The notes beneath the pieces are model-generated. The model saw only the letters and a program-made list of their open reading frames with translations. It was not told the origin of the DNA and made no database searches. The position numbers and the translations under genes were made by a program. This document shows, one piece after another, positions 43,506 to 54,769 of a DNA stretch of 64,000 nt (position 1 is its first letter; each line of letters begins with the position of its first letter). The DNA lies in NCBI RefSeq assembly GCF_033439725.1, contig NW_026944390.1, positions 1,736,001-1,800,000 on the forward strand, written 5' to 3'. The stretch comes from Neurospora tetraspora. Its lineage: Eukaryota; Ascomycota; Sordariomycetes; Sordariales; Sordariaceae.

Positions 43506-43601
43506 GTCACTTTGGCGGAGTGGTTAACGCGCTGCCCTGCTATTCGCAAGAAAGTTAAGGCAGTTCCCTCGGGAGCACAGGTTCGAATCCTGTAGGTGAC
43601 G
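43506..43601 (+). tRNA. tRNA-Ser (anticodon GCU) with a 15-nt intron
   Basis: Complete class II tRNA. The acceptor stem GTCACTT pairs with AGGTGAC, with one G-U pair. The D arm follows as GGCGGAGTGGTTAACGC. The anticodon stem CTGCC (43532-43536) pairs with GGCAG (43559-43563). The loop reads C-T-GCT-A, with the anticodon at 43539-43541. A 15-nt intron (43543-43557) sits in the canonical place after base 37. The long variable arm has a TCCC/GGGA stem, and the T arm is ACAGG-TTCGAAT-CCTGT. A G discriminator at 43601 and a T-rich pol III terminator (43602-43610) follow. It decodes AGC and AGU serine codons. The A and B box promoters lie inside the gene. Confidence 0.93.
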
Positions 43602-43610
43602 TTTCTTTTT
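43602..43610 (+). terminator. RNA polymerase III T-run terminator
   Basis: TTTCTTTTT directly after the tRNA-Ser discriminator base. A run of five T residues is enough for pol III release. Confidence 0.75.
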
Positions 43611-43683
43611 GACTTTTGCTCAACTGAAACATCATTCTTTCTCTCTTTCTTTCTCTTTTTCCTTGCTTCCCCATTCATTCTGT

Positions 43684-45075
43684 CTACTTTTCGGTTTTGC
43701 AGAATGGACTGACTGACCCCTCTTGATCATCGTTGCGATACGAATGAGGGTAACGGTTTAGCGAGCTAAGCTTGCAGCCCTCAGTAAGCTGGTGTGCCTT
43801 CTCGACCGAAGGCATGGAGATGATCCATTCGTCGTAGTTTGGATCCCGCACCTTGAGCCACCAGGTCCTTTTGCAAAGTTGACCGAGGCGAAACACTTTG
43901 TTTGGTTTGTGACTAACGTTGGCAAGTGCTGCTGGTATTGACTCCCGTCCGCAGAGTTCCTTCAAGAAAGTGTCGATCATCTTCGGAGGCATAAGTTTTT
44001 CCTCGGCAGCTACGGCCATCAAATAGCCTTCGTTACAGTACCGCCCCGGTCTAGGGAAGGGCTTGGTGGTTATATAGCGAGACCAAAAATACTCCCACCC
44101 TGGCCGTCTCCTATCGCTTATCCGGATGAGGGCGACCATGTAGCGGAAAAACATGAATCCCGCTCTTGGGCGGTTGTGGTTTTGGAACTGAAGTTCCCTC
44201 TGTTAAATCGGTGTTTGTGAGCCTGCCTTTCCCAAAGCGAGTAAAGGTCTCCATCTCTTTCAAGATAAAGCCAATAGAGAGAGGGGTGCGCTCTTCACTT
44301 TGGGAGGTGATGGCGTAGTCATTGAGAAAACTCTCCAAAGCAATAAAATGTGGCTTAAATTGAAGCCACAAGCCACTTCTGATCTTTCCAATCGGATAGA
44401 CTATGTCGATTGTTGAGAGGGTGCCATTTTGGTAGAGTTTGACTGCCCACTGTATTGCCTTGTCAAGTGAAGAGAATGTGGCTGGGAAGACACAAGGCCC
44501 CCAGACTAAAGAAATATGATGTATGTATGTACTGAGTAAGTACGATTGGCATAGAAGTTTGATACCATAGCCGTATCTGTCTTCGGGCTTGTCCCACCGA
44601 AGGACAAATTGGGTACGCTTGAAGTATTCCTCATAGGCTTCGTTTGTCGAGAGTTGTTTTTTTAGTTTCCTACTCACTTGAAGCTGTATAGCTTCACCGG
44701 CGCGGAATCGATGGAAGGCGGCTTCGTGGACGAGGGGGATTGGAGCCATGTTAAAGATAATAACGCTGGTGAAGAAAAAAAGAAAAAAAGAACGTCAGGT
44801 CGGTGTTTCTCTTTCTGACGCCATCGTTATTGACCAGAACTCCCAGCGGTGACCAGTCGGCCATGGCTGGGTCGACCCAGATGTCTCCCGGCGGGTCTTG
44901 GTCTTTTCGAACGGCTTCGACTGGATCGACGGATCGGAGAAGCTCGCTGAAGGCTGTTGGAGGGAGTTGTAGGATTTGAGGGTTGCTCTTCTTCGTCTGG
45001 TCCGGCCCATACGAAGCGGTAGATTTCGTACTGCATCTCTACCGGCAGACCAATGAGTGAGGGCTGGGAAGACAT
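43684..45075 (-). pseudogene. Degenerate 2EXR/F-box-like paralogue D
   Basis: Minus-strand relative of copies A-C in at least three reading-frame segments. The ATG at 45075 begins MSSQPSLIGLPVEMQYEIYR, the family N-terminal box. This frame runs on as low-quality sequence, while a neighbouring frame reads protein-like (PQILQLPPTAFSELLRSV, then DIWVDPAMADWSPLGVLVNN) to about 44800. A third frame (44749-44111) carries NEAYEEYFKRTQFVLRW, QSYLLSTYIHHISLVWG and STIDIVYPIGK, equivalent to EAYAEYF and SYLLQTRARHICLHW in copy A. A last frame (44154-43684) reads RRPGWEYFWSRYITTKP and ends FCKTEK. I found no set of ordinary GT-AG introns that joins these cleanly, so it is either decayed or has a gene structure I could not solve. 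It faces opposite to the other copies. Confidence 0.55.
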
Positions 45076-46408
45076 CGTTCGTCGTATCTGATAGATCGAG
45101 GTTGCCGGTGGTGATGATTGGACATAGATTCTGCCATAGTTAGTACACTGTTCAAATGGGGTTGTATTGTTGTACAAGAACCTACCTCGGCATAAAGATG
45201 TTGGCTCTGAGATGATGGAGACCAATGATGGCGAAAATGATTGTTGGATGTCGGGTCCGATATGGTTGAGAGTGAAGCGCTGGTATCCGAGCTGGTGACC
45301 AAAGGATTGTCAGCGTGGTCTCAACCATGGTGATAACGTGATTGATCAAAAAGCGGCCGGGTTGATGGTGTCAAAGGGGTGACTGGTCCTCCATTCCCTG
45401 GTGATCACTACCAAGCTGCATTGGAAGGCAAGCTGGCATGAACCGGAATGGTGATCGATCTTCGGTGAAGAAGACGACCGCGGGAGAGGAAATGGCCAGA
45501 GTCTCGAGGGAAACAAGAGAAACGACAAAGTCCGATGGGATGTTAAGCTGGTGAGAGGAAGAAGAAAAAGGCCCGTGTTCTTACATTTTTGGTAGGCGTA
45601 CTAGAATGTAAGCGAAATGGGAAAGCAACCAATTGATTGTGTGAAGAGTGTGATGATTCTGGAGAAGAAGAGAAGACCTCCAGAGGCGGGGGGGAAGCCT
45701 GGTTTATATACATGGGAGTCCGTGGGAAACACGGTCTCTGATCAGGCCATCTTGGGAATGTCTTCCTTCCTCCGTATCGCAGTCTACCTTCCTTGTCGTG
45801 ATGGCTTCCTTCCCGACAGAAGGGGAGTGCTTGCGCTGACCGTTCGTCATGGTCAGCGCCCCGTCGACCCTCGACGTTCAGTTGTGTGACCAGAAAGTTG
45901 CGGCGGAAGGAAGTATTCGAAGCCATAGCCTGAACAGACAACACCTCCACACCCCTATCTTCTAGTCACCTCTACTCATCCTTACATGAGTACAAAAGGA
46001 AACAGAAAAGCGAGATCAAGAAGTCTTCTTTCTCACTCGGCATCCAGGGATGCTTCTTCACTTCACCTCCCTTGATCCAAAGACATTGCAAAGAGAGGCT
46101 TTTGCATTGTCGCCCTATGACCCAGTTGATCCCATTATCGCTATTACCTGTGCCTGTAGGTAAGTGGTACCCAGTTGTCTACTTGCTAGGAGTTGGTGGT
46201 GGGAATGCTGGTGGTGGTCTGGCAAGTATGAGGCTGGTTGGTAGTAGAAGCCGGGGCAGGAGCAGAACAAAAATAATTTTCGCTGATGCCAGTTCGGGAC
46301 GGCAACTCCCAAAGAGGGTTGAGAGCGCCAAGGTGTTGATGAATGGCAACCCCGTTCCCGTTGTGTAGTTTCTCGTCATCATTCTCAGGGTTCCTCCTCG
46401 TCACCACC
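45076..46408. other. Intergenic region, nothing recognised
   Basis: About 1.3 kb upstream of paralogue D. The open frames lack ATG starts or family motifs. No repeat or RNA gene was seen. Confidence 0.5.
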
Positions 46409-47030
46409 CTATCCATTGAACCGCTCCCAAACCTCACTCTCCTCCTTCCTCAAATACTCCCAAAAATCCTCCTTCTTCTCGGTCCCGAACTTCTCCCTCG
46501 TCTCTACCCTCAGCGACACCTTCATCCTTTCCGTCCTCCTCTCCCCGTTCTCGGTCCCAGTCCTGGAGGTCCCGGTCCCCTTCCCTTTCTCCTGCCCCTT
46601 CCCCTCACCTCCCATCCCACCAACACTCCCAACACTCCCACTCTCACCCTCACTTCCACTAGCATCAACAACCCTCTCCAAAACCTCCAACAACCTCCTC
46701 TCCCTCCGCAAAAACCTACACACCCTCTCCCCTTTAACATCCCACACAACCTCCAACGTCTCCAGCCCTCCTCCTCCTTCCCAGTCCCGCGCCGCCGCCA
46801 AATCAACCAACCACCTCTCCAAAGCCCCCACCCCCCTCCCACTTCTCCCACCTTTCTTCCCCTTCCCCTTCCCCTTCCCAGACCCTCTTGAGTTTGCCCT
46901 TGGATCAGGACCAAAAGTCACATCACCGGCCCTCCCTCTCCACCCACCTCCCGCCTCCCCCTCCTCCTAACGTCCCCCACGTCTGAAACGCAACGCGCCC
47001 ATAGAAACCCCAGTACCAAACTACGTTGCT
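46409..47030 (-). pseudogene. Possible decayed coding region, minus strand
   Basis: A frame ending at 46409 encodes up to about 185 residues with coherent protein character: ALERWLVDLAAARDWEG, LETLEVVWDVKGERVCRFLR, RERRLLEVLERVVDASG and EKKEDFWEYLRKEESEVWER. It has no good ATG. Just upstream (about 47030-46926), an adjacent frame reads VVWYWGFYGRVAFQTWGTL and stops where the other begins, suggesting a one-base shift. The order of a Leu-rich helix and an LETLEVV-like strand resembles the STIDIVYP block of paralogue D, so this could be another member of the same wider family. That link is weak. Confidence 0.4.
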
Positions 47031-48648
47031 TGATGTTTCCTCTTCTCAACAAGGGTAACGCGGAGTTGTTGAGAACCTAAGTTTCATGGCGTTGATGCTG
47101 TGGATTAATTGACCACCTTTCTTCTTTCAAGTCTTTGATATCCCACCGCCCACCGGAGATAAACTTGCGTTTGGTCGAAGAAGTACCTAGGTGTAGGCTT
47201 CTTGGCGGATTTGGAACGATTGATGCGGCCTAGTAGGAGGGCAAGAAAAAAAAAAGTTGGGCGTGGAGGTAGGTTAGGTTGCTTTTAGCTGTTGTCCTCC
47301 TTGGCCGTGTCCATGGCTGCTGTATTTGTGTTCGCTTGTAAGGTCTGTCGTGCTGTTGTTGCCACTGTTGTTAGTGGGGGTGACGAGGTGAGGGACGGGA
47401 TCGATGGTCTAGACGAAGCGGTAGATTAAGAGGCGGAGTTCGGCGGGGAGGTGGAGGAATGGGAAGGGGATAGATGGGGGGAGACGATTAGCAGCTTGCA
47501 TCATGGAGACCTTCTTCTAGGCTGGGGTCCTCCGGACCCGAGGGTGTGGTGGTTTCATGCTGCCGGTCTGTGATCCCGACATCTTTGCTGTTGATGCTTC
47601 GCGATGATGATCATGATGCTTCATGATGATGATGAGGGGAAAGAAGGGGCCGTTAATGGTCTGGTTATAGCTCTATATACTTTCTGCGGGGAACGGGGGC
47701 AATATGAAGAGTAATGTGTGCGTGTGTGGATGACCAACCACCATCATTGACGTGAGTCTAGACGGCTCTGGATGGGAGATCTGGAGAGCTCTGTGTAAAC
47801 AACCACATAGTTCTGGTATGTGGAACTTTAAAAATTGCCATTTCTGAACATTTTGACAAGAGAATTGGCACGAGCGTCGGCGAATGCTCGAGTTTCCCTC
47901 GCCCTCCATCCCTCCTTACGGCAGATGGTGATCACGACAACCATGATCACAGGATCCAGCTTTGTCCTCTCTATTTCCCCGGACCCTGATGAACTCATTG
48001 AAGCTCTTGTCAGAGCTCAAAAAGGCAATTACAATAGGGGAAAAGAAAAGGAGCAGAGAGGCCACGCCTGTGCCCAGAGGTGCTTGTGTATTAGATGCCG
48101 TTTGCGCTTTCTGTGGTTCTTGTTTGATCAATGGAAGTGAGGGGCCATACTTATTTTGAAGTCGAAGTCTAGAGGTACCTGGTTTGACCCGAAGTTGACC
48201 CTGATTGGTAGTACTTCCGTTAGTACGACTACTCTTCCAACCTGCTGACGCAGCGCACCTTCCAAGAATACCTCCAACCTCGGCTGGCTCGCAGCTCTCC
48301 TGCATGGATCCTGGAAGCTGTTGCTGTTGGGAAGTCGTTACCGATACCTCTGACCTGTACCGTATTTCCAACTGAGGTAGACGGTACATGTATTTATGCT
48401 GGCTCGCCGACCATTCACTTCGAGCTCAAGCCTGCTGTGTACCCGACATCCTTTCCGCGTTCCTCGAATTGTGTGCTCTACTTAAGTTCTGCCTGGACCT
48501 GCCTTTTCCAATTCTTTATTCTCCCGCAACCATTCTGGTCTACTGCTTCTAAACCCGTCAGTCATTTCCTCACTTCTCTACGTTGCCACACCGAGGTTGT
48601 AGACCACGGCATCGCTTGCCTATGGAACTGGAGCCACTTCCTCCCAGG
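47031..48648. other. Intergenic region upstream of copy C
   Basis: About 1.6 kb without a supported gene. Short ATGATG-type runs occur near 47600-47635. It should contain the promoter of copy C. Confidence 0.5.
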
Positions 48649-49701
48649 ATGGACTCTCAATCCGTATTCCCCTTTTTCCGCCTTCCGGCTGAGCTCAGGC
48701 TCGAGATCTACAAGCACGTATGGACCGTTCCGGAGGCCGAATACGTGTACCAGCCCAACGACCGTGACTACCGGTTGAGGCTCTCAGTAGACTACCTGAC
48801 AGCTCAACTCTCGGCAATCCGCAAGCTGGGCGCCATCAGCCAGCGCATCCGCGCGGAAGCTTACCCGGAATATTTCGACCACACGCAAATCCTTCTCCGC
48901 TATGATACCGCCTGGAGAAACTGGTTTCCACTTGATGACCCCGGCTGGGACGACCGCAACAGAAGGGCGCTGTACATTATCAGCAGCTCGTACCTGCTCC
49001 AGACCCAGGCGCGACACGTCTACCTGCACTGGCCCGCTCGTGGTAAAGAATCCTCAATCTCGATGTTTGAGGTAGGCAACTCCCGCATGCGCGCTCGGTG
49101 GCAGGAAGAGCTGCTCAACGAGCAGTGGGCTCTTGAGTGTGTCTCTCGCTTCAAGAACCTGAGGAGTCTGGATGTTCATGTGGATAATGGTTTGGTTATT
49201 CACTGGAAAGACCATTACTGGTTTCAACACGTGTATGAGTTTGATCATCCCGATCCCGATCACGATCACGATTACAAAAAGGAGCTCAAGCGCTTGTTCT
49301 ATGACGACGAGCGCCGCGCAAAGCTGATCGAGGCGTTGAAGACGCATCATCGAAAGTTGGAGAAGGCGGTTGTGCGGACGGATCTTGGCGACTCCCGAGT
49401 TGTCGTTGTCAAGCTGATGGACGAGCATAAGGCGTTTAAGTGGTGGCGCCGACTCAAGAAGGACGTGGCAGTTTTGGCTTCTCAAGGCCCTTCCACCGCG
49501 GTATGTATATGATTTTCATTCTGCGTGCAATCAACCTGTCCTTCCCAGCCCCTTACATTCGGTTCAGCAGAATTAGAGGGAACAGTCCGCTAACATGCCC
49601 ACGTGCAATCGCCGTAGAAAGGGGAGAAAGAGGACACGTACGTGTTCAAGCAACACATCGGCGGTCTCAAGCTTTGTTGGCCGAGGGCATCCACGGTATG
49701 A
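48649..49701 (+). CDS. 2EXR/F-box-like fungal protein, copy C
   Basis: Intact relative of copies A and B. Exons 48649-49500 and 49618-49701 encode 311 residues. The ATG at 48649 (MDSQSVFPFFRLPAELRLEI) is preferred to one nine codons upstream because it aligns with the starts of A and B. It keeps the ELR-type box (LPAELRLEIYKHVW), DYLTAQLSAIRKLGAI, AEAYPEYFDHTQILLRY, SYLLQTQARHVYLHW, HRKLEKAVVRTDL and WWRRLKKDVAVLAS. The last exon is again 84 nt (YVFKQHIGGLKLCWPR). A His-Asp repeat (DPDHDHDY) is specific to this copy. The donor is GTATGT and the acceptor TAG; the intron is 117 nt. The function is unknown. Its distance from A/B and lower similarity suggest an older duplication. Confidence 0.75.
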
Positions 49702-50443
49702 TTTCCGAGCACACAAACGACTGCCCGGCAGACCATGCCAGATGGTGGGAGGTAGAAGGTCCGTGTGTTTTGCGACGGTTTGGCGTAGGGGAAGATTCTA
49801 AACGGTGTTGAGTCCATGTATTATGATAAGCACAATCCGTCGGTCGAACAGGACTTGAATATGTCAAAACATCCACGACATGGAGCTACGAACCATGTGA
49901 TAAGATCTTGGGCAATGAAGATCAAGGGACAGACATGAGGTGGGAAGGAGTGATGGAAAAGAACTGTGAGGCAAAAGGTGGAGAGATCCAAAAATTTGAT
50001 GGAAGTGGTTGAATTGATGAGAAAAAGTAGCAAGTCAAAGGGCTGGCGATGTTCTCTAGGCTGGAAAGATAAATTGACGGATAATATGGGGAAATGAAAG
50101 AGAACAGAAAGGGTGCCTTTGTCTACTCGTCTGTCGCATGCCATTTTGCCTTGAGGATCACTCGTTTTTGAGGAAAAAAGCCGTCTTTTTTTTTTTCTTT
50201 TTCCCTTGCCACGCTGAATTCTCCGCAAGAATCAACCAACGCAACGCAACTTTCACGGCAAGGGTGAACCGCACAAGGTAGGCAAACGCACATTGACTTG
50301 ACTATTCTTCTTTCTCTCATTTTGCCCTGTCTGTATAGTACCTAGTTCCCACACTTTCCCAACGGAACTTATCCATCAATATCTAGCATGTCAAGCTCCT
50401 TTTCTCTCCTTTCCTAGAGACACCCATCCCCACCATGTATCAT
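49702..50443. other. Convergent intergenic region
   Basis: About 740 nt between copy C and the PI4-kinase gene, which converge. No gene or RNA was recognised. A T-rich run lies near 50187-50203. Confidence 0.55.
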
Positions 50444-53142
50444 CTAACACCAAGTAAAGACCGGATTCCTACTCTTCACAGCCTCCAACCTCTCCACAAT
50501 AACCTTCCTCTGATTCCCCTCCATCCCCTCCGCCGCCGCGTACCCCAAATCGCCTCCGGCATCCAACTCGTCCACATCACCATTCACATTCACATACGCA
50601 CCAAACACCCCTTCTCCGGCTCCCTCCAGACTCCATTCCCTCGCATGCCCGTTGTGAGAGTAACTAGTACTGTACATCTGACTAGCAATGGTGTTCCCGA
50701 CCTTTCGGCTCGCGGGCGTAGCGAAGCTGAAACGGCGCTCGTGATAGCCTGCTTGGCCGGCGGCACCGGCGCCAGCGGAGCCGTCACGGTCGGGGTTGTA
50801 CATGTTTAGGCCGTTGGCTGGGGGCCGGAGGGAGATGGGGTAGTGCTTTCGGGTGGCTGTGGTGTTGTCGGACTCGCTGCGTCGGGGAGGCGAGGCGAGG
50901 GGGTGGTCGATTATTCCCGTGGTCCCGTTAGGAGGGGAGATGTGGCCTTCTGGTAGGGATTGGGGGTAGTCGTTGTCGGTTGCTGCGGGACTAGCGATCT
51001 CGAACCGGCCGGGGTGAGGAAGGTCTGTGTTGCTGCTGGAGCCGAGACCGAGGAGATCAGCAACCGCGGGCTTGGATGAGTTGCCGGCGAAGCCAATGTC
51101 CATTTCTTCTTCGTCGATGGTGGGCTTAGGCCTGTGGCCGGGCACGAAGTAGTCTGTTTGTCCTTGGTGTTGTTCACGGTCAGCCGCGGCAGCGGCCTGC
51201 CGACGCATCTCGGCGCTGGGAGCCCTCATGGGAACGGCTACGGGGACGTCGACGAGGTCGTCCCAGACGCAAACCTTGGCGCGGCGAGTCAGTTCTAGGG
51301 GACCGTGGTCGGGCGTTTTCAGCGTTTCGACCACGTTCCAGGCTTGACCCTTCATGACAGCAATCTGCTTGGCGAACATGCGCTCTTGGAAGTCGGGATC
51401 GAGCTGGAAGACTCGTCTAAGGGCGAGTTGGGTTTGGCTCCACCAGGCCGTGGATGTTAGTAGAGGGAGGAAGTGGTCTCGTGTCTTCTGGGAGAATGGT
51501 CGACCGATGAGGTCAACAGGGAGGAAAAGCCACCCGAATGGGAAACTAGAGTCCTTGTTAGCAGCAGTCAAGGGACAGATAGAAAGAGCAAACATACCTC
51601 CTCCAAGCATCGGGGTGTTTCCACGGCCACGACAAAGAGTTATCGATAGCTCCAATCGTGATCTTCGGGTCGTTATTCGCCGCCCCCGTCGACGTCGAAG
51701 CATTCATCGGCTTTTGCGTTCTATAAGGATAGGAGGCCCTCGTTTTAGGAGGTCCTCTTTGGCTCAGGTCCACCGGTCTCGGCCCTTGTTCTGCCGCATC
51801 ATCGTCCTCTTCCCTCTCTTCGGTATTCGTGTTAAGATGCACCGGCTCCGACACTATCGACACCTCCTGGGTTTCCCAATCCACCTTGATCATCCAATTG
51901 TCCAACCCTCTGTCCGTATTCCGCATGATATAATCCAAAATGACCAACTTCTCCAACTCCTCCCTGAAAGCCTGCTTTAAGGTGGGCGTCCAGACAAAGT
52001 TGCCTGGGCCCGGTGTGAGGGAGACTGGACTGCCGTTCTCGTCGTCGCTGTCGCCCTCGCCCGCCGGCGAGCTGCCAGGACGGCAGCTGTCCACCCAACG
52101 CTTCTTTTTCTTCCGGTGCGGATCATTGGTCCGGAACCCGGAAAGGTACTGGTCTGGCCATGGGTGTTCTCGAAGGAAGAGGTTGGCGTCTTTGAAGCCC
52201 TTGAGGAAGACTTGGAAGCTGCCGGGCTTGGCGGGTAGTGTTTTCTTGTTCCGGGAGTAGCTGTACCGGTCCCAGAATGGGTAGTGGAAGGATTTGGAGG
52301 AGAGGTAGACGACGTCGGTGTAGGGGACCATGTGTGTGCGGAGTTGGGCGTCGAGTACGTAGGCGGCTGCTTCGCTGACGTAGGAAAGGTTGGGAATCAA
52401 GCTGTAACAGAGCCACATGTCAGTAAAAGGCCATCTTGTAGGCGGTAGACAGGAAAACATACCAAGCTCTGCCAAAACAACAAGGAAACAGATTCCGATG
52501 AATCCACTTATTCCACTTCGGATTACCCGCCGCATACGGCTCCTCGTCCTTGGGCTTAAACACACCCACCACCTTGCCCCCCGTATTCCTCGCAAAGTAA
52601 CTCCCCGAGCTGCCCTGGGAGATCATCAACGGATGCACCCCCTGCTCAATCGCCGTCCTCACACTATCCACAATCGCCTCGAACTCCGCCTTGGTCATGT
52701 ACCCGGGCTCCGGCCTAGCCAGCATCTCGGCGGTGACGGGCCTCACGCCCTCGGGCGCCTGGAACACGGTATGATGGATCTCGAGCTGCTCATCCTCTTC
52801 CCCACCCTTCTTCTTGCCACGCTTGAACTTGCTGGCGATCTCATCGGCCCAGCGCTCCAGACGCGCGTTGATGGCTTTGAGGTCCACGCCCGAGTTGCTT
52901 CTTTGCCGTGATCCCCGGCTAACCTTTCTTCCGCCGGTGGGCCGGAGCGAGGTGCCGGGCATCTTGGGGCTGGTCATGCCCGAGTGCGGGCGCGGTTGCG
53001 TGATGGCTGCATAACGGGGTGCGGAGGCGGGCTGGAGCGAGGCTACGCTGTAGTCGAGGGCATCTGTGTCCGAGTCGTCGCTGAATTGGTCGGCTTGGGC
53101 GAGGCGTTCGTAGCCCGTCGTGGCGGGCCGTGTGCGAGGCAT
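50444..53142 (-). CDS. lsb6: Type II phosphatidylinositol 4-kinase (LSB6-like)
   Basis: Lipid kinase that makes phosphatidylinositol 4-phosphate on endosomal, vacuolar and plasma membranes. Exons 53142-52463, 52401-51598 and 51545-50444 encode 861 residues, longer than yeast Lsb6 because of N- and C-terminal low-complexity regions. The kinase core starts with GSSGSYFARNTGGKVVGVFK (about 177-196). The membrane-proximal cysteines FPCCFGRAC (219-227) lie where animal type II enzymes are palmitoylated; that role here is inferred. The catalytic segment is LDYIMRNTDRGLDNWMIKV (Asp390), and the metal site is IGAIDNSLSWPWKHPDAWR. An Asp-Ser-rich linker separates the two lobes. The last exon has PFGWLFLPVDLIGRPFS and then a 250-residue disordered tail. 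The junctions GRAC-LIPNLSYVSEAAAYVLD and WRRS-FPFGW restore the family sequence. Confidence 0.93.
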
Positions 53143-54769
53143 TGTGATGGTTTCTGGGGATTATGTTTGTGTGTGTATGTAGCTCGGTTGTTGGGTCGGA
53201 TTGCTTGGCGAGCTACTACTAGTCACCGCGGTAGTCTGGTAGACTTAGGATCGTGTGGTGTTATCGGCGCCAAGCAAGTGTTGTAGGTGTCGAAGAGGCT
53301 GTCTTTATGCGGTGACCATTGTGGCCCAGACTGTGGTATGCAGGTTTCGTCGATGGCTCGGCTCGGTCGAAAGCGAAAGGGGAAGGTCGGGGATGCAACA
53401 AGCTGTCGAGGTCCGAAGGTGGAGAGGCTGGAACAACACGATTGACGACAACCCGAACAGATAAACAGAAGTGGAAGCAGCTGATATGCTGGTCGATATT
53501 AAATACAATGTAAATGTATTACAAAGTGTCGCCCTCTCTGGGGGATGTAGTAGTCGTAATAATGGTGATGATATATCGAACTGGTGTTGCTGTTGTCTCG
53601 GAGGGATGATCGTTAAATCCGCCGCGTGTAGAGTCCTAGGAGTACGAGTCTTGGTAGCTGAGGCGTCCTGTAGGTCTCGAATCTCGTTTGTTGATTGGTG
53701 ATTGCCGCTCGATCCGAACCTTCCTCGATTGTATCAAACGATTGCTGCCGGTGATGCTTGCAATTACTCGACACTGGGTCTTTGTTTGAAGTCGGGACGG
53801 AGTCGGGAGTTGTTGTTTGTTTGTTTCCCGATATTGCAGTGGCAGGCACTGGAGAAAAGACAAGTGGAAGTGGGAAGAGGAACAAGAGTGGGATGGAACA
53901 CCACTTGGAACCCGAATGGAACGGCGGGACACGCTCCCAAGGCTTCAACAAGTGCGACGCCTCGCTAGGGCGGTGGGCAACCAACCTTGCTAGCGGATGG
54001 AACCGCCTGTCCGCGCCCACCCAATTCGCTGAAACACCCCGATGGAGGTGTGCGTCTAGGACCATGCACTAACAATTATTTGCAGATCATTTACGGCGGT
54101 GTGGATCTATCCATTTTCAGCCCCTGAATTGACATCAACAATCACAACATCACAACAATCAACAACGTCACGGGATCACTCATCCACCAAGACATAGGCA
54201 TCATATTTCTTACACTTTGAACCAACCGTAAGCAATAACTTTGATCTTAGACCATTACCCTACAGGGCATATATCTCACTAACACTTCAACGTATCGGTA
54301 TCACGGTCGGCACGGTAATCATTCACGATATTCAACACACATTCAACACAAATTCATCACATTATCACTTTACCGCAGAACAAGTATCGCCGTATTTAAG
54401 GTAGTCGCACTTCCGTTGAAATTCACTAATCATTGAGCCATATAAGGCTATATGATCCACCAACTATCCTCAAGCTGGTTGCCTAGTAGAGGTAAAATCC
54501 CTTCCATAACGCCCATTGTCTACTCAAACATGCCTTTTCCTTCCCTTCCCATGCCCTTTCAAATGCTCCAAATGCCTCTGCTAAATAGCAAGAGGTCCTT
54601 TCACGAAAATTTAATCCCTGATGTCGTGTCCATAAGCCATCCATGAAAGCAAAATAATCCTGGGTATAGTCGGATGCCGATGCGCCGATGCCCGCTGATG
54701 CAAATGCCATAAACCCCCCCCCCCCCCCCAAGCCAAAGCAAACCCCTAACCCCCTCCCTCCCTCCCCCC
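53143..54769. other. Intergenic region with a poly(C) run
   Basis: About 1.6 kb between two minus-strand genes. The stretch before the kinase start is probably its promoter and leader; the open frame at 53613-54065 shows no family motifs. A run of 16 C lies at 54714-54729, close after the next gene's stop codon. Confidence 0.55.
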
